Part shown: piece by piece, positions 8,825-17,700 of the stretch | Layout of the letters: each line of letters begins with the position of its first letter | Position numbering within the stretch: the stretch's first letter is position 1 | DNA from: Taklimakanibacter sp050246735 | GTDB taxonomy: Bacteria > Pseudomonadota > Alphaproteobacteria > Rhizobiales > Aestuariivirgaceae | NCBI GenBank assembly: GCA_050246735.1 | Contig: JBFWVM010000005.1 | Location: 1 to 64,000 of the forward strand | Reading direction: 5' to 3' | Length of the DNA: 64,000 nt | Program-made: the position numbers and the translations under genes | The notes under the pieces: generated by a model | Seen by the model: the letters and a program-made list of their open reading frames with translations, nothing else | Told to the model about the DNA's origin: nothing | Database searches by the model: none

Positions 8825-9507
8825 GTCCTCCCTGTGTTGTCTGCGTCTGTTTTCAGGCCGGCGAATTGGGCCAGTACCGGCGCGGTGCCGAGAATGTGAT
8901 CGCGCATCACCGTCTCGGCGTGGCCGGCATCACCGCTGCGCAAGGCGTCGATGACGATGCGGTGCTCCTCTGCGGCGCTGAGCGGCTTCGCGGCATAGTC
9001 GAACCAGATGCGCAGATGGGGCTCGATCACCGCATGCAGCTGGTCGATCTGGCGGATGAGCTTCGGACGGCCGGAGAGCGTGCTGATCCGGCTGTGGAAT
9101 TCCTGATGCCGCGCCACCCAGTCGCCGCTGCCGGTGCGCCCGCTCGTCTCCATCCGCTCGAGGCTGCGCTCGAGCCCGGCCACGACCTCGCCGTCGATCC
9201 TGGGCATCGCCAGGCGCACCGCGAGGCCTTCCAGCACCGAGCGGATCTCGAAGGTCTCGTAGATCTCGTCCAGCGACAGGCCGGCGACGGTGCAGCCGCG
9301 GTTGGGCCTGATGACGACGAGACCGTCGGCCGCGAGCCGCTGGAAGGCTTCCCTGACCGGCATGCGGCTCATGCCGAGCTCGCCGGCGATCTCCTCGGCG
9401 ATCAGCCGCTCGCCGGCGCGGTAACGGCCGAAACGGATGGCTGAATGCACATGGAAATAAGCTTCCTGCTCGGCGGTCGCCGCAACAGGCGCTGCGGCCT
9501 GGGACAC
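8821..9507 (-). CDS. GntR family regulator with FCD domain
   Basis: 228 aa FadR-subfamily regulator. The winged HTH (about residues 15-80) contains AGELGMSRMPVREAFQRLAADGLV, and the C-terminal FCD domain has the metal-coordinating histidines (WVARHQEFHSRI and later EEHRIV). Start chosen at GTG 9507, four bases after CGAGGAG. An upstream extension exists but runs through repeat DNA and would be unusual for the family. It is the first gene of the amino-acid importer operon (ATGA overlap with the binding protein). A palindrome 24 bp upstream suggests autoregulation. Confidence 0.9.
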   Translation of the reverse strand: MSQAAAPVAATAEQEAYFHVHSAIRFGRYRAGERLIAEEIAGELGMSRMPVREAFQRLAADGLVVIRPNRGCTVAGLSLDEIYETFEIRSVLEGLAVRLAMPRIDGEVVAGLERSLERMETSGRTGSGDWVARHQEFHSRISTLSGRPKLIRQIDQLHAVIEPHLRIWFDYAAKPLSAAEEHRIVIDALRSGDAGHAETVMRDHILGTAPVLAQFAGLKTDADNTGRT

Positions 9508-9530
9508 GTCTCCTCGCTGGCTTGTATTTT

Positions 9531-9546
9531 TGTATGCACGAATACA
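9531..9546. promoter_or_regulatory. Putative GntR/FCD operator
   Basis: TGTAT-GCACGA-ATACA, perfect 5-bp arms, centred about 32 bp upstream of the GTG start of the GntR gene. FCD-type GntR proteins bind short GT/AC palindromes of this kind. The location predicts repression of the whole operon, relieved by ligand. Confidence 0.65.
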
Positions 9547-9579
9547 GCCTGCTTTTCGGCAGGGTGTCAAGCCGGGCCT

Positions 9580-9800
9580 TGGCGACGGCGATGGCTCCCA
9601 GGGAGCCGGAAGGTTCGCTCCTACAACGCCCTCACGCTGAGGCGCCCGGCGCAGCCGGGCCTCGAAGCGCCCTTCAGGACAAGCGAGAATACACAAGCAC
9701 ATCCTTCGAGGCCCCCCGGCTTACGGCTATCAGGTGCACACATCTTTATGCTCGGGCGCACTCCCTCCATCCGTCATGCCGGCGGAAGCCGGCACCTCTC
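9580..9800. repeat. Intergenic repeat cluster in a gene-free 420-bp gap
   Basis: No convincing gene lies between 9508 and 9930. The gap holds palindromic extragenic material: CTCACGCTGAGGCGCCCGGC and CCGGGCCTCGAAGCGC (about 9630-9675), CACATCCTTCGAGG (about 9698-9711), and the hairpin GCCGGC-GGAA-GCCGGC at 9778-9793 inside a CGTCATGCCGGCGGAAGCCGGC element. These resemble dispersed repeats common in alphaproteobacteria. From 9800 to 9930 I see nothing further. Confidence 0.6.
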
Positions 9801-9930
9801 GAATAAGAACCGGCGGGCGGCGCTACGTACGGAAAAGCGGAATAACCGACGACTCACACTCACGCGAACTGTCGGATGTGTGAATCGTGTAGGGCACGCG
9901 ACCGGGGCCGCAGCTTAGATCAGGGCTAGC

Positions 9931-11016
9931 TCAGCCAAGCTCGCGCACGGCGTGAAGGATCCTGCCCACCGGCTCGTTGACGCCCTTGAGATAGAAGGAC
10001 TCGAAATCGCCGGCGCCGGAATTCTGGATCAGCATGATGGTGGTGCCGGTCTTCTCGTCGCGCCCCATGATGCTGGTGTGGCCGGGGATCTGGCCGAGAT
10101 GACCCTTCAGGTCGATATCGCCGTAGCGCATGACCAGGAAGCCGTGGCCGTTGGCGACGGTGTTGGAGCCGGGAAAGGCGGCCGGCTTGATATTGTCCTT
10201 CATCTCGGCCAGCTGCTTGGGGCCGAGGACGCGCCCGTCGAACACGGCGTTGAGGAAGGTCACGACGTCGCGCGGCGTCGAGACCATGTCGCCGGCGGCA
10301 TTGGCGCCGGAGAGCGGAAACCATTCGGTCGAATCCCATACGCCCTCGACCGGATCGCCGGCGCCGCTCACGTCCCATTGCGGCTTGTCGTCGTCGTCGT
10401 TGTGCATGTAGCCGCGCGCCTCGCGCTCGATCGGGAACGCCTCATGCGTTCCGACCCAGGTGTCCTTCATGCCGAGGGGCGTGAAGATGCGCCGGCGCAG
10501 ATGATCGGAATAGGGCTTGCCGGTCTCGTGCGCGATGATCATGCCCGACAGCACATAGCCGGTGTTCGAATATTCCATGCCGTGCCAGGGCTCCTTCTGC
10601 ACGCCGTGCGCGAAGGCGAAGTCGACGATCTCCTGGCCCGTCCATACCCTGTCGGAGATCATCGGCATCGAGGTCTCGAAATCGGGCAGGCCGCTCCTGT
10701 GGTTGAGCAGGATGCGCACCGGCATCTTGTCGGCCTTGGGGATCTTCGGGAACCAGCGGGTGATCGGCTCGTCGAGATCGACCTTGCCGTCCTCTACGAG
10801 AAGATGGAGGCCCGTGGCGATGAAGCTCTTGGTGCAGCTCGCGATGCGGAACAGGTGGTCGCCGCGCATCGGGGTCTTCTTGAACTTGTCGGCGAGGCCG
10901 CTCTGATAGAGGGCGATGTCCCGGCCGGGCCTGCCGACGGCCAGCGACATGCCGACGACGCCCCGCTTCACATGGTCGTCGAGGATCTTCTGGATCGCCT
11001 TGTCGAGTTCACTCAT
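9931..11016 (-). CDS. Serine hydrolase of the beta-lactamase/S12 family (possible D-aminopeptidase)
   Basis: 361 aa, penicillin-binding-protein fold. Catalytic S60-x-x-K63 (SCTK), second motif Y149-S-N151, third-motif region GHTS at 312-315. The start at 11016 has GGAGGAAA upstream and overlaps the preceding ATPase gene by 8 nt. There is no signal peptide, so it should act in the cytoplasm. Family S12 includes D-Ala-D-Ala carboxypeptidases, esterases, class C beta-lactamases and D-aminopeptidases. As the last gene of a peptide-importer operon that begins with a D-amino-acid dehydrogenase, hydrolysis of imported D-residue peptides is the best inference, though an esterase role is possible. Confidence 0.88.
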   Translation of the reverse strand: MSELDKAIQKILDDHVKRGVVGMSLAVGRPGRDIALYQSGLADKFKKTPMRGDHLFRIASCTKSFIATGLHLLVEDGKVDLDEPITRWFPKIPKADKMPVRILLNHRSGLPDFETSMPMISDRVWTGQEIVDFAFAHGVQKEPWHGMEYSNTGYVLSGMIIAHETGKPYSDHLRRRIFTPLGMKDTWVGTHEAFPIEREARGYMHNDDDDKPQWDVSGAGDPVEGVWDSTEWFPLSGANAAGDMVSTPRDVVTFLNAVFDGRVLGPKQLAEMKDNIKPAAFPGSNTVANGHGFLVMRYGDIDLKGHLGQIPGHTSIMGRDEKTGTTIMLIQNSGAGDFESFYLKGVNEPVGRILHAVRELG

Positions 11017-11995
11017 GAGACTTTCCTCCTTCGGATGCGAAATGACAGCGTGACATGTGGCCCTCGCCGACCGCCACCTGCGGCGGCTCGGTCCTGCAGA
11101 TCTCCCGGGCCATGGCGCAGCGCGTGCGGAACCGGCAGCCGGTCGGCATGTTGAGCGGGCTCGGGATGTCGCCCTGGGTGACGGGCTTGCGCTGGCGCTT
11201 GACGAGATCCATCTTCGGCACCGCGTGCAGCAGCGCCTGCGTGTAGGGATGCCGGGCGTTCTCGAATATGGCTTCCGCCGGACCGATCTCCATGATCTGG
11301 CCGAGATACATGACGGCGATGCGGTCCGACATGTGGCGCACCACGCCGAGCTCATGGGCGATGAACAGCATGGTGAGGCCGAGCTCCTGGCGCAGGTCCG
11401 ACAGGAGATTGAGGATCTGCGCCTGGATCGAGACGTCGAGTGCGGCGACCGGCTCGTCGAGGACGAGGAACACCGGCCTGACCGCGAGCGCCCGCGCGAG
11501 GCCGGCGCGCTGGCGCTGTCCGCCCGACAGTTCGCGCGGACGGCGTTCGGCCATCGCCCCGGGCAGGCCGACCAGCGCCAGGAGGCGCCGCACTTCGCCG
11601 GGCACGTCGGCCTTGGCGACGATCTCGTGGAAGCTCAGCACCTCGGCGATGGCGCTGCCGATGGTGAGGCGCGGATTGAGCGAGGAATAGGGGTCCTGGA
11701 ACACCATCTGCATGCGCCGGCGCAGGGCGCCGCGCGAGACGATGGGCTTGCCCTCGAAGCTGATCTCGCCCCTGACCGGCCGGTTGAGGCCGAGAATGGC
11801 GCGCCCGATGGTCGATTTGCCGCTGCCCGATTCCCCGACGAGCCCCAGCGTCTCGCCCGGCTGGACGGCGAAGGACACGCCGTCGACGGCCCGCACCGCG
11901 CGCGGCTTGCGGCCGGTGACGACGTCGGCGAGGCTGCGCGGCTTGGCGAATTCGACCACGACGTCGTCGACCGCGAGTGTCGGCGCGGCGCTCAT
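11009..11995 (-). CDS. Peptide ABC transporter ATP-binding protein (DppF/OppF type)
   Basis: 328 aa. Walker A GESGSGKS at 54-61, signature LSGGQRQR, Walker B VFLVLDEP, and the C-terminal oligopeptide-transporter region with CRFRTRC, a cysteine-rich motif of this family. The ATG at 11995 overlaps the DppD-type stop by 4 nt. It powers import together with the DppD-like subunit. The mutual overlaps along 9931-12999 indicate one transcript. Confidence 0.93.
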   Translation of the reverse strand: MSAAPTLAVDDVVVEFAKPRSLADVVTGRKPRAVRAVDGVSFAVQPGETLGLVGESGSGKSTIGRAILGLNRPVRGEISFEGKPIVSRGALRRRMQMVFQDPYSSLNPRLTIGSAIAEVLSFHEIVAKADVPGEVRRLLALVGLPGAMAERRPRELSGGQRQRAGLARALAVRPVFLVLDEPVAALDVSIQAQILNLLSDLRQELGLTMLFIAHELGVVRHMSDRIAVMYLGQIMEIGPAEAIFENARHPYTQALLHAVPKMDLVKRQRKPVTQGDIPSPLNMPTGCRFRTRCAMAREICRTEPPQVAVGEGHMSRCHFASEGGKSHE

Positions 11996-12999
11996 GAGGC
12001 GAGCCCGCGGTCGAGATCGCCGACGCGCTCGGGAAAGAGGCAGGCGGTCCGGTGCTCCCCATCGACCGGCACGAGCGCGATGGGATGCGTGCGGCATTCG
12101 GCGCTGGCGACTGCGCAGCGCTCGGCGAAGGGACAGCCGGCCTCGAGGCGGGCGAGATCGGGCGGCTGGCCGGGGATGGAGGCGAGCTTTCCGGCCTTGC
12201 CGTGCACATGCGGGATCGAGCGCAGCAGGCCGTGCGTATAGGGATGCGCCGGGCGGCGGAAGATGTCGGCCGTGTTGCCCGTCTCGACGATGTTGCCGGC
12301 ATACATGACGGCGACGCGGTCGCAGGATTCCGAGATCACGCTCATGTCGTGCGAGACCAGGATGATCGCCATGCCGGTCTCGCGCTGCAGCTCCATGAGC
12401 AAGGACAGGATCTGGTCCTGGATGGTGACGTCGAGCGCCGTCGTCGGCTCGTCGGCGAGCAGCAGCTTGGGGCCGCCCACCATCGCCATGGCGATGACGG
12501 CGCGCTGCATCATGCCGCCCGACCATTGATAGGGATAGTCGTCCACCCTGATCTCCGGGCTCGGGATCCCGACGCGCTTCAGCACGGCGATGGCGGCGGC
12601 GCGCGCCTGCGCATGGCTGAGACCCTTATGGACGCGCAGGCTCTCGGAAACCTGGTCGCCGACGGGCCAGACCGGATTGAGGCTGCTCATCGGGTTCTGG
12701 AACACCATCGCGATGTCCTGCCCGCGCACCTGCCGCAGCTCGCGCACCGAAGCCTGCGCGAGATCGCGGCCGGCGAAGCGGATCTCCCCGGCGCTGACCG
12801 TCGCCGGTGGCGAGGGCAGAAGGCCGAGCAGCGCCCGGCACAGCACCGACTTGCCGCTGCCCGATTCCCCGACGACGCCCAGCGTCTCGCCGGCGGCGAT
12901 CGTCAGCGACAGCGCATTGTTGGCGATGACGGTGCCGCGCCGCGTCCTGAACTCGACGGTCAGGCCGGATACGGAAAGGAGAGGCGGCGATACGCTCAT
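11992..12999 (-). CDS. Peptide ABC transporter ATP-binding protein (DppD/OppD type)
   Basis: 335 aa. Walker A GESGSGKS at 44-51, the variant signature WSGGMMQR typical of DppD, Walker B LLLADEP, and the C-terminal CPFAERC motif. Start at ATG 12999; an in-frame GTG nine bases earlier is a less likely alternative. It heterodimerises with the 11009-11995 product. Confidence 0.94.
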   Translation of the reverse strand: MSVSPPLLSVSGLTVEFRTRRGTVIANNALSLTIAAGETLGVVGESGSGKSVLCRALLGLLPSPPATVSAGEIRFAGRDLAQASVRELRQVRGQDIAMVFQNPMSSLNPVWPVGDQVSESLRVHKGLSHAQARAAAIAVLKRVGIPSPEIRVDDYPYQWSGGMMQRAVIAMAMVGGPKLLLADEPTTALDVTIQDQILSLLMELQRETGMAIILVSHDMSVISESCDRVAVMYAGNIVETGNTADIFRRPAHPYTHGLLRSIPHVHGKAGKLASIPGQPPDLARLEAGCPFAERCAVASAECRTHPIALVPVDGEHRTACLFPERVGDLDRGLAS

Positions 13000-13004
13000 G
13001 GCGC

Positions 13005-13880
13005 TCACACCATCGTGTGGTGGCGTTCGCCCAGCCGCTGGGCGAGACCGTCGCCGATCAGGGCCAGCGCGATGCCGGTGAGGACGATGGCGAATCCCGG
13101 AAGCGTGGCGATCCACCAGGCCTGGCGCATGAAGTCGCGGCCTTCGGCGATCATCGATCCCCATTCGGGCAGGGGCGGCTGGATGCCGAGGCCGAGGAAG
13201 CTCAGGCCCGAGACCAGGAGGATGTTGAGAACGAAATCGGAAGCCGAGAAGACGATCGAGGAGTTGATCACGTTGGGCAGCCCATGCCGGAAGATGATGC
13301 GCCGGCGCGGGAAGCCGAGCACCTCCGCGGCGGTGATGTAGTCCTTGGTGCGCTCGACCAGCATCTCGGCGCGCGCCAGGCGCGCATACATGGTCCACGC
13401 CAGGATGAAGATCGAGATATAGATGTTCTGCACGCCCGGACCCAGTATGGCGAGGATGACGATGATCAGGACCAGGAAGGGAAAGGCCATCGCCACGTCG
13501 ATGACGCGCATCAGGATGGCGTCGAAGCGTCCGCCGACATAGCCGGCATAGGCGCCGAGCACCACGCCGTAGGTCATCGGCACATAGGTGGTGACCAGGC
13601 CGATGACGAGATCGATGCGGGCGCCATGGAGCACGCGCGAGAAGATGTCGCGCCCGAGGCTGTCGGTGCCGAACAGATGCGGGAAGCCCGGCGGCATCAA
13701 TATGGCGTTGAAATCCTGCTGGTTCGGATCATAGGGCGCGATCCACGGCGCGAAGATCGCCGCCAGAACGATGACGGCCATGATGGCGCTGCCGGTCCTG
13801 AGCGAGGGGCTCCACGACCCGATCTCGCGGGCGAGCCGCATGGCGGGCGAAGGCTGGCGCTGGAGGAGGGCGTCGCTCAT
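13005..13880 (-). CDS. Peptide ABC transporter permease (DppC type)
   Basis: 291 aa. The N-terminal cytoplasmic segment and first helix are followed by the OppC hallmark PHLFGTDSLGRDIFSRVLHGAR at about residues 67-88, then five further helices with the docking loop ITAAEVLGFPRRRIIFRH. It starts 3 nt downstream of the DppB-type stop. Confidence 0.95.
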   Translation of the reverse strand: MSDALLQRQPSPAMRLAREIGSWSPSLRTGSAIMAVIVLAAIFAPWIAPYDPNQQDFNAILMPPGFPHLFGTDSLGRDIFSRVLHGARIDLVIGLVTTYVPMTYGVVLGAYAGYVGGRFDAILMRVIDVAMAFPFLVLIIVILAILGPGVQNIYISIFILAWTMYARLARAEMLVERTKDYITAAEVLGFPRRRIIFRHGLPNVINSSIVFSASDFVLNILLVSGLSFLGLGIQPPLPEWGSMIAEGRDFMRQAWWIATLPGFAIVLTGIALALIGDGLAQRLGERHHTMV

Positions 13881-13883
13881 CGC

Positions 13884-14825
13884 TCAGGTCCTGAGCACGC
13901 GCCGGTCGACCAGCATGTAGCTCAGATCGGCGATGAGGTTGACGATGACGACCAGCACCGCGAACACGAAGGACAGGCCCTGGATGAGGGGATAGTCGCG
14001 GTAGCCGACCGAGCGCACCAGCAGCGAGCCCAGTCCCGGCAGGCCGAACACATATTCGACGATGACGGCGCCGCTCAGCAGCCAGCTGATATTGACGGCG
14101 AGCACGGTGATCACCGGGATCAGCGCGTTGCGCAGCACGTGCTTGGTCAGGATGCGCCATTCGGACAGGCCCTTGGCGCGCGCCACCTCGATATATTCCG
14201 AGGTCAGCACGTCGAGCATCGATGAGCGCATGGACTGGATCAGGATCGGGCCCAGGAACAGGGATATGGTCAAGGCCGGCATGGTCAGGTGATGCAGCTT
14301 TTCCAGGGGCGTGCCGCCCAGTCCCGAGATCGGGAACCAGCCGAGCCACAGGCCGAAGCACAGCATGAGCAGCAGGCCGATCCAGTAGGACGGCATGGCG
14401 AAGCCGAAGATGCTGCCCAGCCTTATGACGTGGTCGGGCCACCGGTTGCGGTAGAAGGCGGCGGTGAGGGAGAGCGGCACGGCGATGAGGACCGAGAAGA
14501 CGGTGCTCAGGCCGAGCAGCAGCAGCGTCGGCCACAGCTTCTCGATGACCAGGGCGGTGACCGGCGCCTTCTGGATGAGGCTGGTGCCGAGGTCGCCGAT
14601 GAGCGCGTGACGCAGGAAGTCGAGATACTGGACGACGAGCGGCCGGTCCATGCCGAGCTGACGGTAGATCTCCGCGACCTCGGCGTCGTCGATCCGGCCA
14701 TGCATCATGATGCGGATCGGGTCGCCCGGCACCAGGTGGATGGTGAGGAACACGAAGATCGTCACGCCGATCAGCACCGGGATGGCGTGAGTGAGCCGCG
14801 CCAGGGAATATCGCAGGACCAGCAT
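13884..14825 (-). CDS. Peptide ABC transporter permease (DppB type)
   Basis: 313 aa with six predicted helices. The N-terminus RLTHAIPVLIGVTIFVF and loop EYIEVARAKGLSEWRILTKHVLRNA are typical of DppB/OppB. It is separated from the binding-protein gene by 54 bp containing a strong hairpin (14840-14870). Confidence 0.95.
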   Translation of the reverse strand: MLVLRYSLARLTHAIPVLIGVTIFVFLTIHLVPGDPIRIMMHGRIDDAEVAEIYRQLGMDRPLVVQYLDFLRHALIGDLGTSLIQKAPVTALVIEKLWPTLLLLGLSTVFSVLIAVPLSLTAAFYRNRWPDHVIRLGSIFGFAMPSYWIGLLLMLCFGLWLGWFPISGLGGTPLEKLHHLTMPALTISLFLGPILIQSMRSSMLDVLTSEYIEVARAKGLSEWRILTKHVLRNALIPVITVLAVNISWLLSGAVIVEYVFGLPGLGSLLVRSVGYRDYPLIQGLSFVFAVLVVIVNLIADLSYMLVDRRVLRT

Positions 14826-14839
14826 GGATGCTCCGGATC

Positions 14840-14870
14840 GGGGGCGCCCGCCGTCCCGGCGCGCGCCCCC
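14840..14870 (-). promoter_or_regulatory. Intercistronic hairpin between binding-protein and permease genes
   Basis: Arms GGGGGCGC (14840-14847) and GCGCCCCC (14863-14870) with a 15-nt loop. There is no long U-run on the minus strand, so it probably stabilises the upstream mRNA or attenuates, giving more binding protein than permease, as is common in importer operons. Confidence 0.6.
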
Positions 14871-14879
14871 GTTTTCGCG

Positions 14880-16421
14880 CTACTTGTCCAGCCACACGTC
14901 GCGCAGCCACCACCAGCCGACCGCGATGTTCTTCCAGTTGTGGACGTAGTTCCGGTAGCCGTTGACATAGGGCAGGAAGTTGAGCGGCACGCTGTAGCCG
15001 TCATGGTAGACGGTGTCCTGCACCTTGGCGTAAAGCTCGGCGCGCTTGGCCTTGTCGGAAGTCCGGCGCGCCTCGGCGAGCAGCCTGGTCACCTCTTCGT
15101 TCTTGTACTGCGAGAAGAACGCCGCCGTGGCGCCCGTGCCGTCGGCCTGGATGCTGGCCAGCTCGTCGTCGTCGTTGATGTCGGAAGTGATGTAGCTGAC
15201 ATAGGCCTGGTACTCGCCCTTCTGCGTCATGCTGAAGGCGGTGCCGACGTCGAACTCGACGATCTCGACCTTGAGCCCGGCTTGCGACCAGCCCTGCTGG
15301 AGGATGGTCGCCACGGTGCGGAAGGGCGCGTTGCCGGTGTCGACCATCAGCTGGATCGGCGTGCCGTCATAGCCCGCCTCCTGCACCAGCTGCTTTGCCT
15401 TCTCGATGTCATAGGGGATCTTCTCGACCTTGTCCGACCAGAAGTTCACTTTCGGCATGTAGGAGTTCGGGATCTCGCCATAGCCGAAATAGACCGCCTT
15501 CATGATCGCCTCGCGGTTGGCGGCATAGTTCAGCGCCAGCCTGATGCGCTCGTCGTCGAGCGGCTTCTTCGCATGGTTGAGATAGACATAGTCGAGGCGG
15601 AACGAGGGCGAGACCTCGAGCGTCGTCCCCTCCATCGTCTTGACCGATTCCGCCTGGTTGAGCGGCACCGCGAGAATGACGTCGAAATCGCCGTTCTGCA
15701 GGCCGAGCACGCGCGAGTTGCTTTCCGGGACGTATTTCAGGATGGCCTTGTCGACATAGGGCAGGGGCTTGCCGTCGGCGCCCATGCGCCAGTAATGCGG
15801 GTTCGGCACCATCACCACCTGCGTGCCGCGCTCGTAGCTTTCGACCTGGAAGGGGCCGGTGCAGACCGGCTTCGAGCCGAAGGCGGAGGGGTCCTTCTCG
15901 TAGTCGGCTTTCGACACGATCGAGGCCGCGAACAGCGACAGTGCCGATTCGAGCGCCGCATAAGGCTGCTTGAAGGTCATCTTCAGCGTCGTGTCGTCGA
16001 CCTTCTCGATGTCCTTTACGGGATCGAAGGCGAAGCCGTAGGAGGCCTTCGGATCGGCGACCTTCTTGAGCGAGAAGATCGCATCCTCGACGGTGAGCGG
16101 GTTGCCGTTGCTGAATTTGACGCCCGGCCGCAATTTGAGCTCGATCGACAGGCCGTCCTCCGCCATCTTCCACGATTCGGCGAGGCCGGGCTCGAGCCCG
16201 GTGCCGGTGGCGTCGGCCGAGATCAGCGATTCGCAGATCTGGGTGATGTTGTAGATCGAGCCGTTGTCGGACGGCGTGAACGGATCGAGCGTCAGAGGCT
16301 CGTCGGGGCGAGCGACGGTCAGCGTTCCGCCGCGCTTGACGTCCGCGGCCTCGGCGGCCGCGAGGCCGGCCAGCAGCGCCAGCAGGGCGGCGCCCGCCAG
16401 TATGTGCTTTCCTGTTCTCAT
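14880..16421 (-). CDS. Peptide ABC transporter substrate-binding protein, family 5
   Basis: 513 aa. Sec signal peptide (KHILAGAALLALLAGLAAAEA); mature domain with LKLRPGVKFSNGNPL and the long C-terminal lobe ending in WKNIAVGWWWLRDVWLDK. The ATG at 16421 follows GGGAG about seven bases upstream. It lies between the DauA-like dehydrogenase and the DppBCDF-type genes and is the likely specificity subunit for that importer. The ligand is not readable from sequence, but the flanking enzymes argue for peptides or derivatives containing D-amino acids. Confidence 0.92.
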   Translation of the reverse strand: MRTGKHILAGAALLALLAGLAAAEAADVKRGGTLTVARPDEPLTLDPFTPSDNGSIYNITQICESLISADATGTGLEPGLAESWKMAEDGLSIELKLRPGVKFSNGNPLTVEDAIFSLKKVADPKASYGFAFDPVKDIEKVDDTTLKMTFKQPYAALESALSLFAASIVSKADYEKDPSAFGSKPVCTGPFQVESYERGTQVVMVPNPHYWRMGADGKPLPYVDKAILKYVPESNSRVLGLQNGDFDVILAVPLNQAESVKTMEGTTLEVSPSFRLDYVYLNHAKKPLDDERIRLALNYAANREAIMKAVYFGYGEIPNSYMPKVNFWSDKVEKIPYDIEKAKQLVQEAGYDGTPIQLMVDTGNAPFRTVATILQQGWSQAGLKVEIVEFDVGTAFSMTQKGEYQAYVSYITSDINDDDELASIQADGTGATAAFFSQYKNEEVTRLLAEARRTSDKAKRAELYAKVQDTVYHDGYSVPLNFLPYVNGYRNYVHNWKNIAVGWWWLRDVWLDK

Positions 16422-16468
16422 ATGTGTCTCCCTTGTTTTCGCAGGCTTGACTTGGCCCCTTTCGGGGT

Positions 16469-17611
16469 TCACGCCACCGGTCTTCGCGGCTGGCGCAACC
16501 GTGCCGGACCGAGCATGTCGGCCGTGAGTCCCAGATCCGCGAGCCGCGCCGCAAGCGGCCGGCCCGCGACGAGATCGGCGGCATGGGCGGCGAGCGCCGG
16601 CGACGTCTGGAAACCATAGCCGCCCTGGCCAGCCAGCCAAAGGAAGCCGGCGACGTCGGGATCGAACCCCACGATGGGAGTCTTGTCCGGCGCGAATGTG
16701 CGCAGGCCCGCCCAGCGATGGGTGATATGCCGGATGTCGAAATGCGTCATCGCCATCACCCGGTCGGCGGCGACGGCGATGTCGATCTCCTCGGGCCGGG
16801 CGTCGGTGGCGGTGCTGGGCGTCTCGTCCGCCGGCGAGACGAGCAGGTTTCCGGCGTCGGGCTTGAAGTAGAAGTCCTCCCGCGCGCCGATGCTCAGGGG
16901 CCAGGCGGCGACGTCGTAAGCGGCGGGAGGCTGGAACAGGAAGGCGGTGCGCCGCTTCGGCGTCAGGCCCGCCGGCGCCGCGCCCGCCATGCGCGCGATC
17001 TCGTCGGCCCAGGGCCCGGCGGCGTTGACGATCAGCCCGGCCTCGACGACGCCGTTGCGCGTCGCGATACGCCAGCCGCCCGGGCTCCGCGACAGTTCGA
17101 GGACCTCGGCATCGAGCAGGATCTTGCCGCCATGAGCGCGCAATTGCCGGAGATAGCCCTGCAGCAGGCCGTTCGTGTCGATGTCCATGGCGTCCGGCTC
17201 GAACACGCCGCCCGCGACCTTGTCGCGGCGGAATGCCGGCACCATCGCCACCACCTCGTCCGCGCTCACCTGCCGGACCGACGGCACGAGGCGATGCGCG
17301 GCTTCATGGATCTCGCCGACGAGGTCACGCTCGGCGTCGCCCCCGACGAACAGGGCGCCGCGTGCGCCGAGGATCGGTGTCTCGGCGAAGCCGGACGGCG
17401 GCGAGGAAAGGAAGGCCCGGCTGGCGATCGTCAGCGCACGGATCGCCGCATTGCCGTAGGTCTCCGTGAACATGGCCGCCGAGCGGCCGGAAGCGTGATA
17501 CCCAGGCTGTGACTCGCGTTCGATGAGTATGGTGGATCGCGTCTCGGCGATGCGGGCAGCCGCTGAAGCGCCGGCGATCCCCGCTCCGATGACGGCGACC
17601 TTGTACTCCAC
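16469..17611 (-). CDS. dauA: FAD-dependent D-amino-acid dehydrogenase, D-arginine dehydrogenase (DauA)-like
   Basis: 380 aa DAO-family flavoprotein. The Rossmann dinucleotide motif GAGIAGAS is at residues 9-16. ERESQPGYHASGRSAA, RRDKVAGGVFEPDAMDIDT, PKRRTAFLF, and C-terminal QGGYGFQTSPA closely follow the pattern I recall for Pseudomonas DauA. DauA oxidises D-arginine, D-lysine and other D-amino acids to 2-oxo (imino) acids, passing electrons to the respiratory chain. It is the promoter-proximal gene of the 9931-17611 operon and divergent from the XRE-cupin regulator. Exact substrate range is inferred; a sarcosine- or glycine-oxidase-like role is less likely. Confidence 0.85.
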   Translation of the reverse strand: MEYKVAVIGAGIAGASAAARIAETRSTILIERESQPGYHASGRSAAMFTETYGNAAIRALTIASRAFLSSPPSGFAETPILGARGALFVGGDAERDLVGEIHEAAHRLVPSVRQVSADEVVAMVPAFRRDKVAGGVFEPDAMDIDTNGLLQGYLRQLRAHGGKILLDAEVLELSRSPGGWRIATRNGVVEAGLIVNAAGPWADEIARMAGAAPAGLTPKRRTAFLFQPPAAYDVAAWPLSIGAREDFYFKPDAGNLLVSPADETPSTATDARPEEIDIAVAADRVMAMTHFDIRHITHRWAGLRTFAPDKTPIVGFDPDVAGFLWLAGQGGYGFQTSPALAAHAADLVAGRPLAARLADLGLTADMLGPARLRQPRRPVA

Positions 17612-17700
17612 TAAAGAAAATCCTTGCGTACGGCAAAACGATCTGATTAAGGCAGGGACATTCGCACGCGTTTTTCTTATCAGTCAAGTAATTTTCCTAT

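Noticed and set aside
9508..9702. N-terminal extension of the GntR protein to 9702
   Set aside because: It would read through repeat DNA and the putative operator; GTG 9507 gives family-normal length and a strong ribosome-binding site.
14289..16619. Plus-strand open frame of 776 codons
   Set aside because: Mirror of the minus-strand DppB and binding-protein genes; no domain resemblance.
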